Assembly (NCBI GenBank): GCA_026388755.1
Contig: JAPLJE010000411.1
Span: 1 to 6,094, forward strand
Direction of reading: 5' to 3'
From: Deltaproteobacteria bacterium
Lineage (GTDB): Bacteria; Desulfobacterota; Desulfobacteria; Desulfobacterales; Desulfatirhabdiaceae
DNA length: 6,094 nt
The position numbers and the translations under genes were made by a program. Below, one piece after another: positions 5,930-6,094 of this stretch; position 1 is the stretch's first letter; each line of letters begins with the position of its first letter. Below the pieces are notes generated by a model. It ran no database searches. It saw only the letters and a program-made list of their open reading frames with translations, and was not told the origin of the DNA.

Positions 5930-6094
5930 GTTTTGTGGTATGGGGTGGATCTGGGGACAGTGCCGTATCCGGATGCGCTGAGCCTCCAGCGCAAGCTGGT
6001 TGAAACCGTCAGCCGTGGGGGCTGTTCGGGAGTGGTGCTGATGCTGGAGCATCCGCCGGTGTTTACTCTGGGACAAAGAGGGGGGATGGAGAAC
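5885..6094 (+). CDS. lipB: Octanoyltransferase LipB, 3' end cut by the window
   Basis: LipB moves octanoyl from acyl carrier protein to the lipoyl lysine of proteins such as GcvH; LipA then inserts sulfur. Visible are VDLGTVPYPDALSLQRKLVE and LMLEHPPVFTLGQRGG, the typical LipB N-terminal third. The catalytic Cys and Lys and the RGGxxTxHGPGQ block lie beyond the window. The start is uncertain. ATG 5885 is 4 nt after the TGA of the extended gcvPB, but its first codons run through the heptad repeat (TDDLLSSAIRHPSS), which does not look like LipB. ATG 5840 is also in frame and would overlap the gcvPB tail. TTG 5933, just before WYGVDLG, would give a conventional N-terminus. None has a strong Shine-Dalgarno. 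The adjacency to gcvH is biologically sensible. Confidence 0.88.
   Translation, partial: MTDDLLSSAIRHPSSVLWYGVDLGTVPYPDALSLQRKLVETVSRGGCSGVVLMLEHPPVFTLGQRGGMEN

Overview
The window reads as bacterial chromosome of moderate GC content. It most likely comes from an anaerobic, sulfate-reducer-like lineage (Desulfobacterota). The basis is the split two-subunit glycine decarboxylase (gcvPA + gcvPB), its linkage to gcvH and lipB, the style of the PreP-like M16 peptidase and the GTCATCC-type intergenic heptads. This is an inference from protein style, not a measured placement. All supported genes are on the + strand.

Layout. Positions 1-2646 hold a 5'-truncated PreP-type (M16C) zinc metallopeptidase. 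A 106-bp gap follows, with a good 29-nt hairpin (2687-2715) and a near-perfect Shine-Dalgarno. Then comes a glycine cleavage cluster: gcvH (2753-3124), gcvPA (3157-4477, broken by a frameshift near 3475) and gcvPB (4462-5787). A heptad inverted repeat (5875-5929) precedes the 5' part of lipB (from about 5885 to the window end). No gcvT is present in the window.

How the genes fit together. GcvPA and GcvPB form the PLP-dependent P-protein, which decarboxylates glycine and loads aminomethyl on the lipoyl arm of GcvH (Lys69). LipB attaches the octanoyl precursor of that lipoyl group, so enzyme, carrier and cofactor-attachment gene lie side by side. The peptidase belongs to a separate process and is probably a separate transcription unit.

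The unusual part is the state of the gcv genes. (1) In gcvH and gcvPB the apparent TAG stop is followed, in the same frame, by sequence that looks like the missing C-terminal tail of the family (8 codons to TAA; 30 codons to TGA). All three gcv reading frames end at TAG. This raises the possibility that TAG is read as an amino acid here, for example pyrrolysine, or is read through. (2) gcvPA lacks about 23 nt and is frameshifted. (3) gcvPB appears to lack about 14 codons in frame. (4) Both losses fall on the homologous PxxPExxQG segment of the two paralogous subunits. The main competing explanations are decay of the gcv locus, or errors in the assembled sequence. No full pathway for TAG decoding is visible in this window.
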